Of a stretch of 64,000 nt of DNA, positions 1-8,130 are shown piece by piece. A model generated the notes under the pieces. The model saw only the letters and a program-made list of their open reading frames with translations. It had not been told where the DNA came from and ran no database searches. The stretch lies in the NCBI RefSeq assembly GCF_006716905.1, contig NZ_VFPV01000003.1, positions 124,001 to 188,000 on the forward strand. The letters run 5' to 3'. Every line of letters starts with the position of its first letter. Position 1 is the first letter of the stretch. The stretch is from Acidovorax temperans. GTDB lineage: Bacteria > Pseudomonadota > Gammaproteobacteria > Burkholderiales > Burkholderiaceae_C. The position numbers and the translations under genes were made by a program.

Positions 1-652
1 CAGAGACTTGCATTGCGGCATCAGCGCTGCCCTCGCCTGCCACCTCCTCAAACACCCCGTCCACCACACAGACGTGGAAGTGGACGTGTTCGTTCAGGCT
101 GGAGCCGAACCTGTGGATGAAGGCCACTGCGCCGATGTGCAGGCTTTCCTTGTCTGCATTGGCCGCGCCAATGCAGTGCGCCTGCAGGCTTTGCGCAATC
201 ACCCGCAGGAAGATGCGCAGCACCATATTGAGCACTGGCCCGTCGCGTTGCATGAACTACCGCAACCTCTTGGGCACGGAGAGCACCCACTGGCGCACCG
301 GCAGGCGGGGGAATACGTGATCGTTCAGGTGCGCTGCTGTCTCCACCATGCGCCGGGTGGTGCACGAGGGGCAGACTCCCCGGCCTTTGCAGGAGAAGGC
401 TACAAAGTAGTCGTGCCCACAGTCGCCGCAGCGAGCGCGGGCAAAGCCATGGGCAAAGATGCCGCACTCAAGATACTTGGCAAACGCTTTGCGCACGAAG
501 GGCTTGGGGGTGTGGTGGTCGCCCTGGCCGTCGAACTGACCCGCGCTGGCCAACTCTAGCCAGGTCTCGTAGTGCTCGGCTACCGTTTGGTAGAGCAGCG
601 TGCGTTCGGGGTGGCGTGGGTTGTAGAGCTTGGGCTTGGAAGTGGCTGACAT
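1..652 (-). pseudogene. IS91-family (Y2, HUH) transposase, copy 1, cut by the window edge
   Basis: N-terminal part of a rolling-circle transposase. Residues about 70-100 hold a Cys-rich zinc-binding domain (CGDCG ... CPSC), as in IS91/IS801 transposases. Translation from 652 stops at an amber TAG at 257-259. The same frame then continues as FMQRD..., so the gene carries one nonsense codon where the family normally has an aromatic residue. The HUH and tyrosine motifs lie beyond the window edge but are visible in copy 2 at 8131-9690, to which this stretch is identical. Function as an intact transposase would need readthrough. An IS1595-family element sits 17 bp upstream of the start codon. Confidence 0.85.
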
Positions 653-669
653 GAATACTGTACAAATGC

Positions 670-1757
670 AAGGGGTATCTATTTAGCTCCAGCAGCCCCA
701 TTGATACTGTGATTTCATCCAGCAATGGTATCCGATTGGCTCTCCCCGGTGTTCTTGCTCACGACATCCCCATACGTCACTGGCGGCGTAACCACCGCTT
801 GCTGCAGCAAGCGGTAAAACAGCATCCCGCGTGAGCTGGATGTGCGCCGGTTGAAACGGAACACGAATTCATCGAGATAGGCGTCCAGGTGGTCTGGCTG
901 TACAGAGCCATGATGTGTTCCCAGCGCCCAGCGCTGTACCAGTGAGGCGACCCGGTGCACTCCCGCCATGGAGACATGGGCAGGTACGCCTGAGCCGAGC
1001 ATGACGGTGCGCTGGTGGGTGTAACCCAGTTCTCCCAGAGCGCGGTATGCCGCCGAACCATCCGTGCGTACCTGGGCTCCAGGCTCGACCACCTCCTGCA
1101 CAAAGGGGATTACGTGGGTGGCGGCGTCTCGGTCAATGCGGCGTAACCGGATGCGCCCAAACCCCTTGGGCTCCACGATCTCCACCGCCATGACCATCAA
1201 CACTTTGGTGGTGCTGCTCTTGCGCCCTGCAGGGGTGGCGGGATTCTTGCGATCCGTGATGGACAGGTACGTTTCATCCACCTCCACAAGCCCCTTGAGC
1301 TTGTCCCGGCCCGGGCGGACCATGGCACGTCGAAATCGGTGCAGCATGGTCCAGGCGGTCTGGTAGCTCCCCAAACCCAATACGCGCTGCAGCCCCAGGG
1401 CGCTCACGCCTTGTTTCTGATTGGTCAGGTACCAAGCTGCAGCCAGCCAGACACGCAGCGGTGTGCGCGTCTTGTCAAAGATGGTTCCAGATGTCACTGT
1501 GCCTTGGTACTGGCATGAGCGGCACATCAGGCGGGTGCGGCTGGCGCGGTACACATCGCCAGCGTTGCCGCAACGCGGGCAGACGAAGCCTTGGGGCCAC
1601 CGAAGCTTCTCCAGGAACGCCTGGCAAGCCTCTTCGGTGGCAAACCAGTCAAGAAATTCGTTCCAGGTGCGGGGGTAGTCCCGTCCAGGAGTTGGCGTTA
1701 GCATCTGGGTTTCCATCCAGCTATTCTCACGTCACTGGAGCTAAATAGATACCCCTT
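670..1757 (-). mobile_element. IS1595-family insertion sequence, copy 1 (1088 bp)
   Basis: Ends are perfect inverted repeats of at least 23 bp, starting AAGGGGTATCTATTTAGC at 670 and its complement ending at 1757. The 8-bp target duplication ACAAATGC is at 662-669 and 1758-1765. It carries one transposase gene (715-1716) read leftward, toward the IS91-like gene. It differs from copy 2 (9708-10796) by one base in the coding region and one C in a homopolymer near the transposase 3' end, and lies in the opposite orientation relative to the flanks. Confidence 0.95.
715..1716 (-). CDS. IS1595-family transposase (ISXO2-like DDE domain), copy 1
   Basis: 333-residue DDE transposase, intact. An N-terminal zinc ribbon (CPRCG near residue 46, CRSC near residue 70) precedes an ISXO2-like catalytic domain. 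Candidate catalytic acids lie in VEVDETYL, RTDGSAAY and the C-terminal YLDEFVFRFNRR block. It catalyses cut-and-paste or copy transposition of the surrounding element and is the only gene in it. One residue differs from copy 2 (Ala for Val in QRW-A-LGTHH). Translation may start at the first Met or at Met5. Confidence 0.93.
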   Translation of the reverse strand: METQMLTPTPGRDYPRTWNEFLDWFATEEACQAFLEKLRWPQGFVCPRCGNAGDVYRASRTRLMCRSCQYQGTVTSGTIFDKTRTPLRVWLAAAWYLTNQKQGVSALGLQRVLGLGSYQTAWTMLHRFRRAMVRPGRDKLKGLVEVDETYLSITDRKNPATPAGRKSSTTKVLMVMAVEIVEPKGFGRIRLRRIDRDAATHVIPFVQEVVEPGAQVRTDGSAAYRALGELGYTHQRTVMLGSGVPAHVSMAGVHRVASLVQRWALGTHHGSVQPDHLDAYLDEFVFRFNRRTSSSRGMLFYRLLQQAVVTPPVTYGDVVSKNTGESQSDTIAG

Positions 1758-1803
1758 ACAAATGCACAGTATTCTGCGGCGATTGTTTGGGTACGCAAAG
1801 CAC

Positions 1804-1833
1804 AAGGCCCGAACCGTCGCCAGTTCGGGCCTT
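1804..1833 (-). terminator. Terminator hairpin of lpdA copy 1
   Basis: 11-bp stem AAGGCCCGAAC / GTTCGGGCCTT with an 8-nt loop, 24 bp past the lpdA stop on the minus strand. The following T-content is modest (TTGTGCTTTG). Identical to the hairpin after the intact lpdA at 10843-10872. Confidence 0.7.
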
Positions 1834-1856
1834 GTCAGGGTAGCTTGGCTGCGGAC

Positions 1857-3713
1857 TTACTTGCGCGCAGGCGGCACATCCGTGCAGCTGCCATGCGCCA
1901 CTTCCGCCGCCATGCCGATGCTCTCGCCCAGCGTCGGATGCGGGTGGATGGTCTTGCCGATGTCGACAGCGTCCGCACCCATCTCGATGGCCAGGGCGAT
2001 CTCGCCGATCATGTCGCCCGCATGCGTGCCGACCATGCCGCCGCCCAGGATCTTGCCGTGGCCCCGGCCAGCATGGCCGTCTCCTGATCCTGCTTCGGGG
2101 CTGTCGTCGAACAGCAGCTTGGTGACGCCCTCGTCGCGGCCATTGGCGATGGCGCGGCCCGAGGCCGACCAGGGGAACAGGCCCTTCTTGACCTTGATGC
2201 CCTGCTGCTTGGCCTGGTCTTCGGTCAGGCCCACCCAGGCCACTTCGGGGTCGGTGTAGGCCACGCTGGGGATCACGCGGGCGTTGAAGGCGGCGCTGGC
2301 CAGTTCCTTGTTGCCCTGCAATTCGCCGGCGATCACTTCCGCCGCCACATGCGCCTCGTGCACCGCCTTGTGCGCCAGCATGGGCTGGCCCACGATGTCG
2401 CCGATGGCGAAGATGTGCGGCACGTTGGTGCGCATCTGGATGTCGACGTTGATGAAGCCACGGTCTGTGACGGCCACGCCAGCCTTTTCGGCCGCGATCT
2501 TCTTGCCGTTGGGCGTGCGGCCCACGGCCTGCAGCACCAGGTCGTACACCTGGGGTTCGGGCACTGTCACGCCATCCTTGGCGGGCGCAAAGCTCACCTT
2601 GATGCCTTCGGGCGTGGCCTCGGCCGCCACCGTCTTGGTGTTGAGCATGATGTTGTCGAAACGGTGGGCGTTCATCTTCTGCCACACCTTCACCAGGTCG
2701 CGGTCTGCGCCCTGCATCAGGCCGTCCATCATTTCCACCACGTCCAGGCGTGCGCCCAGCGTGCTGTAGACGGTGCCCATTTCAAGGCCGATGATGCCGC
2801 CGCCCAGAATGAGCATGCGCTTCGGAACACCCTGCAGCGCCAGCGCGCCGGTGGAATCCACCACGCGTGGGTCTTCGGGCATGAACGGCAGGCGCACGGC
2901 TTGGCTGCCCGCAGCGATGATGGCGCGCTTGAACGCCACCACCTTCTTGGTGCCCGTCTTGTCCTGGCTGGTGCCGGTGGTTTCTTCCACTTCGAGGTGG
3001 TTGGCACCCACAAAGTGACCATAGCCGCGCACCACGGTCACCTTGCGCATCTTGGCCATGGCGGCCAGGCCGCCGGTGAGCTTGCCAATGACCTTTTCCT
3101 TGTGGCCGCGCAGCTTGTCCACGTTTACGGTGGGCGCGCCGAAGTCCACACCCAGGTCGGCCATGTGCGACACTTCGTCCATCACGGCGGCCACATGCAG
3201 CAGCGCCTTCGAGGGAATGCAGCCGACATTCAGGCACACGCCGCCCAGCTGGGCATAGCGCTCGACCAGCACGACCTTGAGGCCCAGGTCGGCAGCGCGG
3301 AAAGCGGCGCTGTAGCCGCCGGGGCCACCGCCAAGCACAAGCACGTCGCACTCCAGGTCGGCGCTACCGGCAAAGCTCTTAGCTTCTGTTTTGATAGCTG
3401 CTTGCGCTTGCGCTGCGGGCGCTGGAGCTGGTTTTTGCTCCAAAACTGCGGGTGCAGCAGCGGGCGCTGCGGCCTGCGCCGTCTCCAGCGTGAGCAGCAC
3501 GCTGCCTTCTGCGATCTTGTCGCCGAGCTTCACCTTGAGCTCCTTGACCACGCCCGCGTGGCTGGACGGAATCTCCATGGAGGCCTTGTCGGACTCCACG
3601 GTGACCAGGCTTTGCTAGGCCTTGATGGTGTCGCCGGGTTGAACCAGCACTTCGATGACGCCCACTTCGGCGAAGTCGCCAATGTCGGGCACCTTGATTT
3701 GAATCGTTGCCAT
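1857..3713 (-). pseudogene. lpdA: Dihydrolipoyl dehydrogenase of pyruvate dehydrogenase, inactivated second copy
   Basis: Encodes an E3 subunit with an N-terminal lipoyl domain (lipoyl site in [12 protein letters not shown]), an Ala/Pro linker and a full FAD/NAD domain set (GGGPGGY, redox motif [16 protein letters not shown] motif GGGIIGLE, C-terminal HPHPTLGE). A TAG at 3615-3617 replaces the glutamate codon present in the intact paralogue (IKA-E-QSL), ending translation after 32 residues. An internal start at MESDKAS (3599) could yield a protein missing half the lipoyl domain. Relative to the intact copy it also has an eight-codon insertion near 2075 (GSGDGHAG before [11 protein letters not shown]). 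Most of 2347-3010 is nearly identical to the intact gene while 3010-3700 is clearly diverged, a mosaic pattern. Confidence 0.88.
3392..3446. repeat. Dispersed short repeat inside the lpdA copy 1 linker
   Basis: Contains GATAGCTGCTTGCGCTTG followed by a GGGCGCTGGAGCTGG arm, the core of the palindromic repeat found in several intergenic regions of this window. Here it is read in frame on the minus strand as part of the Ala/Pro-rich linker. Confidence 0.5.
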
Positions 3714-3726
3714 GGTGCGGTTCCCT

Positions 3727-4555
3727 TTACAGCAGGATACGGCGATAGTCCGCCAGCACCAGACCGAGGTAGGCGTTGAAGCGCGCGGCCAGGGCGCCAT
3801 CGATCACGCGGTGATCGTAGCTCAGCGAGAGCGGCAACATCAGGCGCGGAACGAACTGCTGGCCGTCCCACACGGGCTTCATCGCACTCTTCGAGAGGCC
3901 CAGGATGGCCACTTCGGGAGCGTTGATGATGGGCGTGAAGTGCGTGCCGCCAATGCCGCCGAGCGAGCTGATGGACATGCAGCCGCCCTGCATGTCGGCG
4001 CTGCCCAGCTTGCCGTCGCGCGCCTTCTTGGCCAGTTCGCCCATTTCCTGGCTGATCTGGAAGATGCCTTTCTTGTCTGCGTCCTTCAGCACGGGAACCA
4101 CCAGGCCATTGGGCGTATCCGCCGCAAAGCCGATATGGAAGTACTGCTTGTACACCAGGCTGTCGCCGTCCAGGCTGCTATTGAAGTCGGGGAACTTCTT
4201 GAGCGCGGCCACGCAGGCCTTGATGAGGAACGCGAGCATGGTGACCTTGATGCCACTCTTCTCGTTTTCCTTGTTGAGCTGGACACGGAACGCCTCCAGA
4301 TCGGTGATGTCGGCGTCGTCGTGGTTGGTCACGGCGGGAATCACCACCGCGTTGCGCGTGAGGTTGGCGCCGCTGATCTTCTTGATGCGGCCCAGTTCCT
4401 TGCGCTCCACCGGGCCGAACTTGCTGAAGTCCACCTTGGGCCAGGGCAGCAGGTCCAGGCCCACGCCCGTGCCGCCACCACCCGCCGGGGCCTTGGCGGC
4501 CTGGGCCTTGGTCTGCACGCTGCCGGTCATCACGCGCTGGGTGAAGGCCTGCACG
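3727..4555 (-). pseudogene. aceF: Dihydrolipoamide acetyltransferase (E2), catalytic-domain fragment
   Basis: Contains the complete 2-oxoacid dehydrogenase acetyltransferase domain, from [14 protein letters not shown] to the C-terminus, with the active-site block DHRVIDG. Both lipoyl domains and the subunit-binding domain present in the intact gene (12763-14442) are missing. Homology stops at [10 protein letters not shown] (about 4555), where an unrelated ATPase sequence begins in the same frame. Roughly four of five residues match the intact paralogue, so this is a diverged homologue, not a recent perfect copy. Without lipoyl domains it could not serve as a normal E2. It lies 13 bp upstream of lpdA copy 1. 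Confidence 0.88.
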
Positions 4556-4779
4556 TCAGCAAACAGCTCGGCCAGCACCGCCTGGGCCAGCGGGTGCAGA
4601 TGGATCTCGGGCTCTTCGAGCAGCACCGTGCTGCCGGGCGGCACGCTGTAGGCCACCGTGAGCACCGGCAGCACCTGCGCCACACCCACCCCCACGTCGC
4701 GCAGGTTGGCAGCCACGCCATCCTTGTGCACCAGCAGTTCGTAGCGGCTGGAGCGCCCCAGCTGGCGCACCTCGATGAC
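4556..4779 (-). pseudogene. AAA-family ATPase fragment (DUF3696-like), fused in frame to aceF remnant
   Basis: About 74 codons reading [15 protein letters not shown] ... [15 protein letters not shown] ... [12 protein letters not shown] ... LAELF. The EEPEIHLHP block is the Walker B/D-loop region of AAA ATPases of the DUF3696/RecF-like type found in defence and unknown-function loci. The Walker A region is absent. Upstream an in-frame TGA (4780-4782) marks the junction with IS630 DNA. Downstream the frame runs straight into AceF. Only a scar of a larger gene remains. Confidence 0.75.
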
Positions 4780-4781
4780 TC

Positions 4782-5273
4782 ATTTATTACGATGAAGCTG
4801 GGTTCTGTGCATCACCACCGGTACAACGTGCTTGGTCAAAAATTGGGCAAACACATGAGGTTGTACCAGCGCATCATCAGCGCGTAACAGTCATGGGCGC
4901 ACTCGATTTTGGGGCGCAACGTCTTCGTCATCAGCAAGTCACGGGTTCAGTTAACCGTGAAACCTTCGTTGCTTTTATGGATGATCTGATTCCCAAAATC
5001 GCCAAGCCAGAACCTACTTTCATCATTCTTGACAACGCCGGAATTCATCATAATCTTGATGCGCAAATCACTGCACGCTGGTTGATACAATTTAAGACTG
5101 TGCTTTGCTATTTGCCACCTTACAGCCCTGAATTAAACATGATCGAAATCTTATGGAAGCAAGCCAAATACTTTTGGCGAAAATTTGAAACTTGGAGCAA
5201 GGAATCATTCAAGGAAAAAATCAGCGATATGCTCGATGGCTTCGGCTCAAAATTTCAAATCAGTTTTTTGTGA
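4782..5273 (+). pseudogene. IS630-family transposase, C-terminal fragment
   Basis: An open frame from about 4782 carries the three catalytic blocks of an IS630 DDE domain: YYDEAGF, LDNAGIHH and SPELNMIEILWKQ. It ends at a normal stop at 5271-5273. The N-terminal helix-turn-helix third is missing; homology begins exactly at the ATPase junction. An ATG at 4893 exists but lies inside the domain. Base composition is noticeably more AT-rich than the flanking pdh genes, so this is imported DNA. Confidence 0.85.
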
Positions 5274-5378
5274 TTACTTATGTACGTCTGACATGATATT
5301 TAACCCCGGCTTACGTCATAACACGTTTGATGCTTAAGTGACTGAAATGCATAAGCAATTACCGAAGAGCCGCCTGAC

Positions 5379-5398
5379 AACTGAATGTATACACAGTA
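5379..5398. promoter_or_regulatory. Candidate LexA (SOS) box upstream of the methyltransferase remnant
   Basis: Has CTG-N10-CAG spacing with an AT-rich alternating spacer and matches 16 of 20 positions of the E. coli LexA consensus. It lies about 65-105 bp upstream of the two possible methyltransferase starts, in AT-rich foreign DNA. Binding is inference. Confidence 0.4.
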
Positions 5399-5464
5399 TA
5401 TTTTGCTTGATCGAGTTTAATTTAGGACGTATTGTCCTGAATTATTCCCTTTTATGCGACTTAT

Positions 5465-6608
5465 ATGGTTACCGTACTACAAACAGCCAGTCACGAAGAG
5501 GCCATGTCTTATCTGGCATTGGCACGCGAACGATTTACACAAAGCGACATTGCCAGACAACTTCAAGTCGATGCCCGCACAATACGACGCTGGGAGGCGC
5601 GCCAGTCTGCACCGCCGCCATATATTGTTGCAGCACTCAGACAACTCATCTTGCCGTTGCATGATCTGGCGGCGGGAGCAGGTGATTTTCGTTTTATTGA
5701 TCTGTTTGCAGGCGTTGGCGGTATCCGTAGGGGCTTTCAGTCAGCCGGGGGCCGTTGCGTGTTTACCAGTGAATGGGACAGTTATGCGCAAAAAACCTAT
5801 ACAGAAAATTATCCTGCAGAGCACATGATTGCAGGCGATATCACACAAATTGACGCTGCAGATATCCCTGATCACGATGTATTGCTGGCAGGATTTCCGT
5901 GCCAGCCATTTTCTATCGCCGGTGTTTCAAAGAAAAATTCTCTGGGACGCGCGCATGGATTTGCCGATGAAACGCAGGGCACGTTGTTTTTTGATGTAGC
6001 ACGCATCATCGAGACCAAGCGCCCGCGTGCTTTTCTTCTGGAAAACGTCAAGAACCTGATGTCGCAATGAAAAAGGCCGTACCTTCGATGTCATCAAACG
6101 AACGCTGACGCAAGAATTGGGCTATCACATCCACTGCAAAGTCATCGATGGCGCACACTTTGTCCCGCAACACCGCGAACGTATCATCATCGTCGGCTTC
6201 CGCGAACCGGTAGCGTTTGACTGGGATATGCTGAACCTGCCGGAAAAAAATCAGATCAAACTGGGCAGTATTCTGCACAAAACCGATGGCAGCGAGTCAG
6301 TGCTGGCGTGGGACGGAAGTAAATTTTTTGACCATGCTAATCAATGCATCCCTGCCAAATACACACTGACCGACAATCTGTGGGTCTATCTGCAAAACTA
6401 TGCGGCCAAGCACCGCGCAGCGGGCAATGGATTTGGCAATGGATTTGGCAATGGATTTGGCTATGGGCTGGCGCATAAAGATTCAGTCACACGTACCTTA
6501 TCAGCGCGTTATCACAAGGATGGATCAGAAATTCTGGTATATCAGGGAGAGCAGAAAAATCCGCGCCGCCTGACCCCGCGTGAATGTGCGCGCCTGATGG
6601 GTACATGA
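5465..6608 (+). pseudogene. DNA (cytosine-5) methyltransferase, frameshifted and C-terminally truncated
   Basis: Residues 1-60 resemble a helix-turn-helix (SDIARQLQVDARTIRRWE). Then come motif I (FIDLFAGVGG), motif IV with the catalytic Cys (GFPCQPFS) and motif VI (ENVKNL). Translation stops at 6068-6070 after NLMSQ. Homology resumes one frame over (DEKGRTFDVIKRTL ... QHRERIIIVGF, motif VIII), consistent with a 2-base loss or 1-base gain near 6066. The second part ends at LMGT (stop 6606-6608), where motif X (GNSV) should follow, so the C-terminus is lost. It is Dcm-like. No partner endonuclease is visible. Start could be 5465 or 5504; the latter has GAAGAGG close upstream. Confidence 0.88.
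6423..6458 (+). repeat. 12-bp tandem repeat x3 in the methyltransferase variable region
   Basis: Three perfect copies of GGCAATGGATTT encode Asn-Gly-Phe-Gly steps (NGFGNGFGNGFG). The unit is a multiple of three, so copy-number change would alter length without shifting frame. Confidence 0.85.
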
Positions 6609-6707
6609 TCACACGAGTCTTGACAGGCTCTTATAGTGGGCTGAACAGTTACCATACTGGCTTCTGAATCACAGGGCAGTGTTGCATTTTACCAACATTG
6701 CCGTCGC

Positions 6708-6725
6708 ATGTCACGCAACTGTAAT
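6708..6725 (+). promoter_or_regulatory. Possible Pho box upstream of the porin gene
   Basis: Two 7-bp half sites ATGTCAC and CTGTAAT are separated by GCAA, giving the 11-bp period of PhoB sites (consensus CTGTCAT-N4-CTGTCAT). A weak -10 (GATACC) follows about 10 bp later. It lies 80-100 bp upstream of the porin ATG. Prediction by eye only. Confidence 0.3.
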
Positions 6726-6806
6726 ATAGGATTGATACCATCGGTGCCGATGTGAATACAGCATCAATGTTGAAAATTTTTTCCTGCTGACTTCCCGGAG
6801 ATTTAA

Positions 6807-7817
6807 ATGCAATATAAATTTGTGGCTGCGGCACTGCTCGCATCAATTCCGTTCGCGGCTGTCGCGCAATCCAGCGTCACGATGTATGGCATCGCTGATG
6901 CCGCCGTAGCGGCCGAGAATGACGGCAGCAACAAGGTCGTGAAACTCAACAACGGCGGTCGGTCCAGCAGCCGTCTGGGCTTTCGCGGTACCGAAGATCT
7001 GGGAGGCGGCCTGAATGCCCTTTTCAATCTTGAGTCCGGCATCGATCTCACTACCGGACAAATCTCTAGCACGTCTACTTTTTTTAATCGCCGTGCGATC
7101 GTCGGTCTCAAAGGCGGCTTCGGCACAGTGACGCTGGGCCGCGAGTACTCGCCGATCGAGAGCGTGGCTAGCCCTTCCGACATTATGGAACTGAGCTTTG
7201 CTGGTGGCTCCCTGAGTGCATTCGGTAGCGCCCGTAATCGTTTGACACGCCGTTTAGACAATTCGATCAATTACATAACGCCGTCGTTCAACGGCTTGGT
7301 GGGCAGCCTCGCGTATGCCCTGGGCGAACAAGCCACGGGACCGTCGAAAGATTTGCTCGGCCTGGGGGTCAACTACTCAAATGGTAAGCTGTTCCTGGGC
7401 GCCGCCTACCAGACGTCCAAGCGCGTTGCCGCCGGCGACGACAAGGAGTACGCAGTTGGCGCCGGCTACAATTTCGGCGCGTTTGACGTGAAGGCAAACT
7501 ATCTGGTCTCCGATCCGGACGGAGCAAACATCAAGTTCGAACAGTTCAACCTCGGCGCATCGGTTGGCTTGGGTAGCGGCCGCTTGTATGCCAACCTCCA
7601 GCAGAACAAGATCGAATCCGGCGCCAAGGGCAAGGGTTTTGCGGTTGCATATGCATATCCGCTGTCGAAGCGGACCAGCCTGTATACCTCGTATGCCACG
7701 CTGCGCAACAACGCTATCGGCCAATTCGGTATGGAATCGTCGGGCACGAAGCTAGCGCCAGCGGCGCTCGGCACCGATCCATCGGTGTTTGCGGTCGGCG
7801 TGCGGCATTTGTTTTAA
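6807..7817 (+). CDS. Gram-negative porin (OmpC-like, Burkholderiales type)
   Basis: 336-residue outer-membrane protein with a Sec signal peptide (cleavage after FAAVAQ, about residue 21). The first strand SSVTMYGIADAAV, the loop RSSSRLGFRGTEDLGGGLNALF and the terminal Phe (GVRHLF) are hallmarks of the 16-strand trimeric general porins of Burkholderiales. Length is slightly below the usual 350-400. A good ribosome site (CCCGGAG) precedes ATG. It is the only intact non-IS gene in the segment between the two direct repeats, and its immediate neighbours are IS and methyltransferase debris, so it was probably brought in with them. A possible Pho box lies upstream. Confidence 0.92.
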   Translation: MQYKFVAAALLASIPFAAVAQSSVTMYGIADAAVAAENDGSNKVVKLNNGGRSSSRLGFRGTEDLGGGLNALFNLESGIDLTTGQISSTSTFFNRRAIVGLKGGFGTVTLGREYSPIESVASPSDIMELSFAGGSLSAFGSARNRLTRRLDNSINYITPSFNGLVGSLAYALGEQATGPSKDLLGLGVNYSNGKLFLGAAYQTSKRVAAGDDKEYAVGAGYNFGAFDVKANYLVSDPDGANIKFEQFNLGASVGLGSGRLYANLQQNKIESGAKGKGFAVAYAYPLSKRTSLYTSYATLRNNAIGQFGMESSGTKLAPAALGTDPSVFAVGVRHLF

Positions 7818-7827
7818 CGGGTAAACC

Positions 7828-7874
7828 GTGCATCGATAAATCGATGCACTGAATGGGCGATTGCAGACCAATCG
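7828..7874 (+). terminator. Two hairpins after the porin gene
   Basis: First: GTGCATCGAT-AA-ATCGATGCAC (7828-7849), a 10-bp perfect stem 10 nt past the porin stop. Second: GCGATTG-CAGAC-CAATCGC. Neither is followed by a T-tract, so they may stabilise the mRNA end rather than terminate. The rest of 7875-8096 shows no gene that I can support. Confidence 0.4.
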
Positions 7875-8096
7875 CTCTTCAGGATTTGGACGTGCTTGGC
7901 GATTTCGAACGCCAACACCGGTTATCGCGTCAACGGATAGGCGTTTTAACCGCATGAGGCCAAGTATCGCACCGCGGAAGCGCCATCAAGCCGGCTGAGA
8001 CACTCGATTTTCCCGCCCAGGTGTCAGGTTCACCACCAGGGTTTGGCGTTCAGGAGAGTGATTTGCGGCGCTCGGCGTGTACCGGGCGCAGAGCCA

Positions 8097-8121
8097 GTTC
8101 GCGGCAAGTCAAAATCGCCGC
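8097..8121 (-). other. Candidate oriIS end of the IS91-like element
   Basis: Downstream of the transposase stop (minus strand) lies a 5-bp stem GCGGC/GCCGC with an 11-nt loop, immediately followed by GAAC. IS91-family elements end at a hairpin-containing oriIS next to a GAAC or CAAG target. Assignment is inference. Confidence 0.4.
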
Positions 8122-8130
8122 TTTGTTCAT

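Larger units (their letters stand above)
653..1774 (-). promoter_or_regulatory. LexA-like palindrome split by IS1595 insertion (copy 1)
   Basis: Left half GAATACTGT (653-661) and right half ACAGTATTC (1766-1774) flank the IS. With the IS and one target duplication removed they form GAATACTGT-ACAAATGC-ACAGTATTC, a perfect 9-bp dyad with an 8-nt spacer. It contains CTGT-N8-ACAG, the core of the E. coli-type LexA operator. The dyad directly abuts the ATG of the IS91-like transposase, where a repressor would block expression. It could instead be part of the terIS hairpin of the element. LexA binding is inference. Confidence 0.5.
1..1964. repeat. Left copy of a long direct repeat (IS91 tnp, IS1595, lpdA 3' end)
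   Basis: Matches 9039-11003. The IS91 part (1-669) and the lpdA-end part (1758-1964) read identically to the right copy. The first mismatch on the right is at 1965. The exception is the IS1595 element inside, which is inverted relative to the right copy. Beyond 1965 the similarity continues through lpdA and aceF as a diverged mosaic to about 4555. The left limit is outside the window. Confidence 0.9.

Noticed and set aside
2349-3779. Long plus-strand open frame (476 codons) opposite lpdA copy 1
   Set aside because: His/Gly-rich composition typical of an antisense shadow in GC-rich DNA. The minus strand has clear E3 motifs, and a similar shadow lies opposite the intact lpdA.
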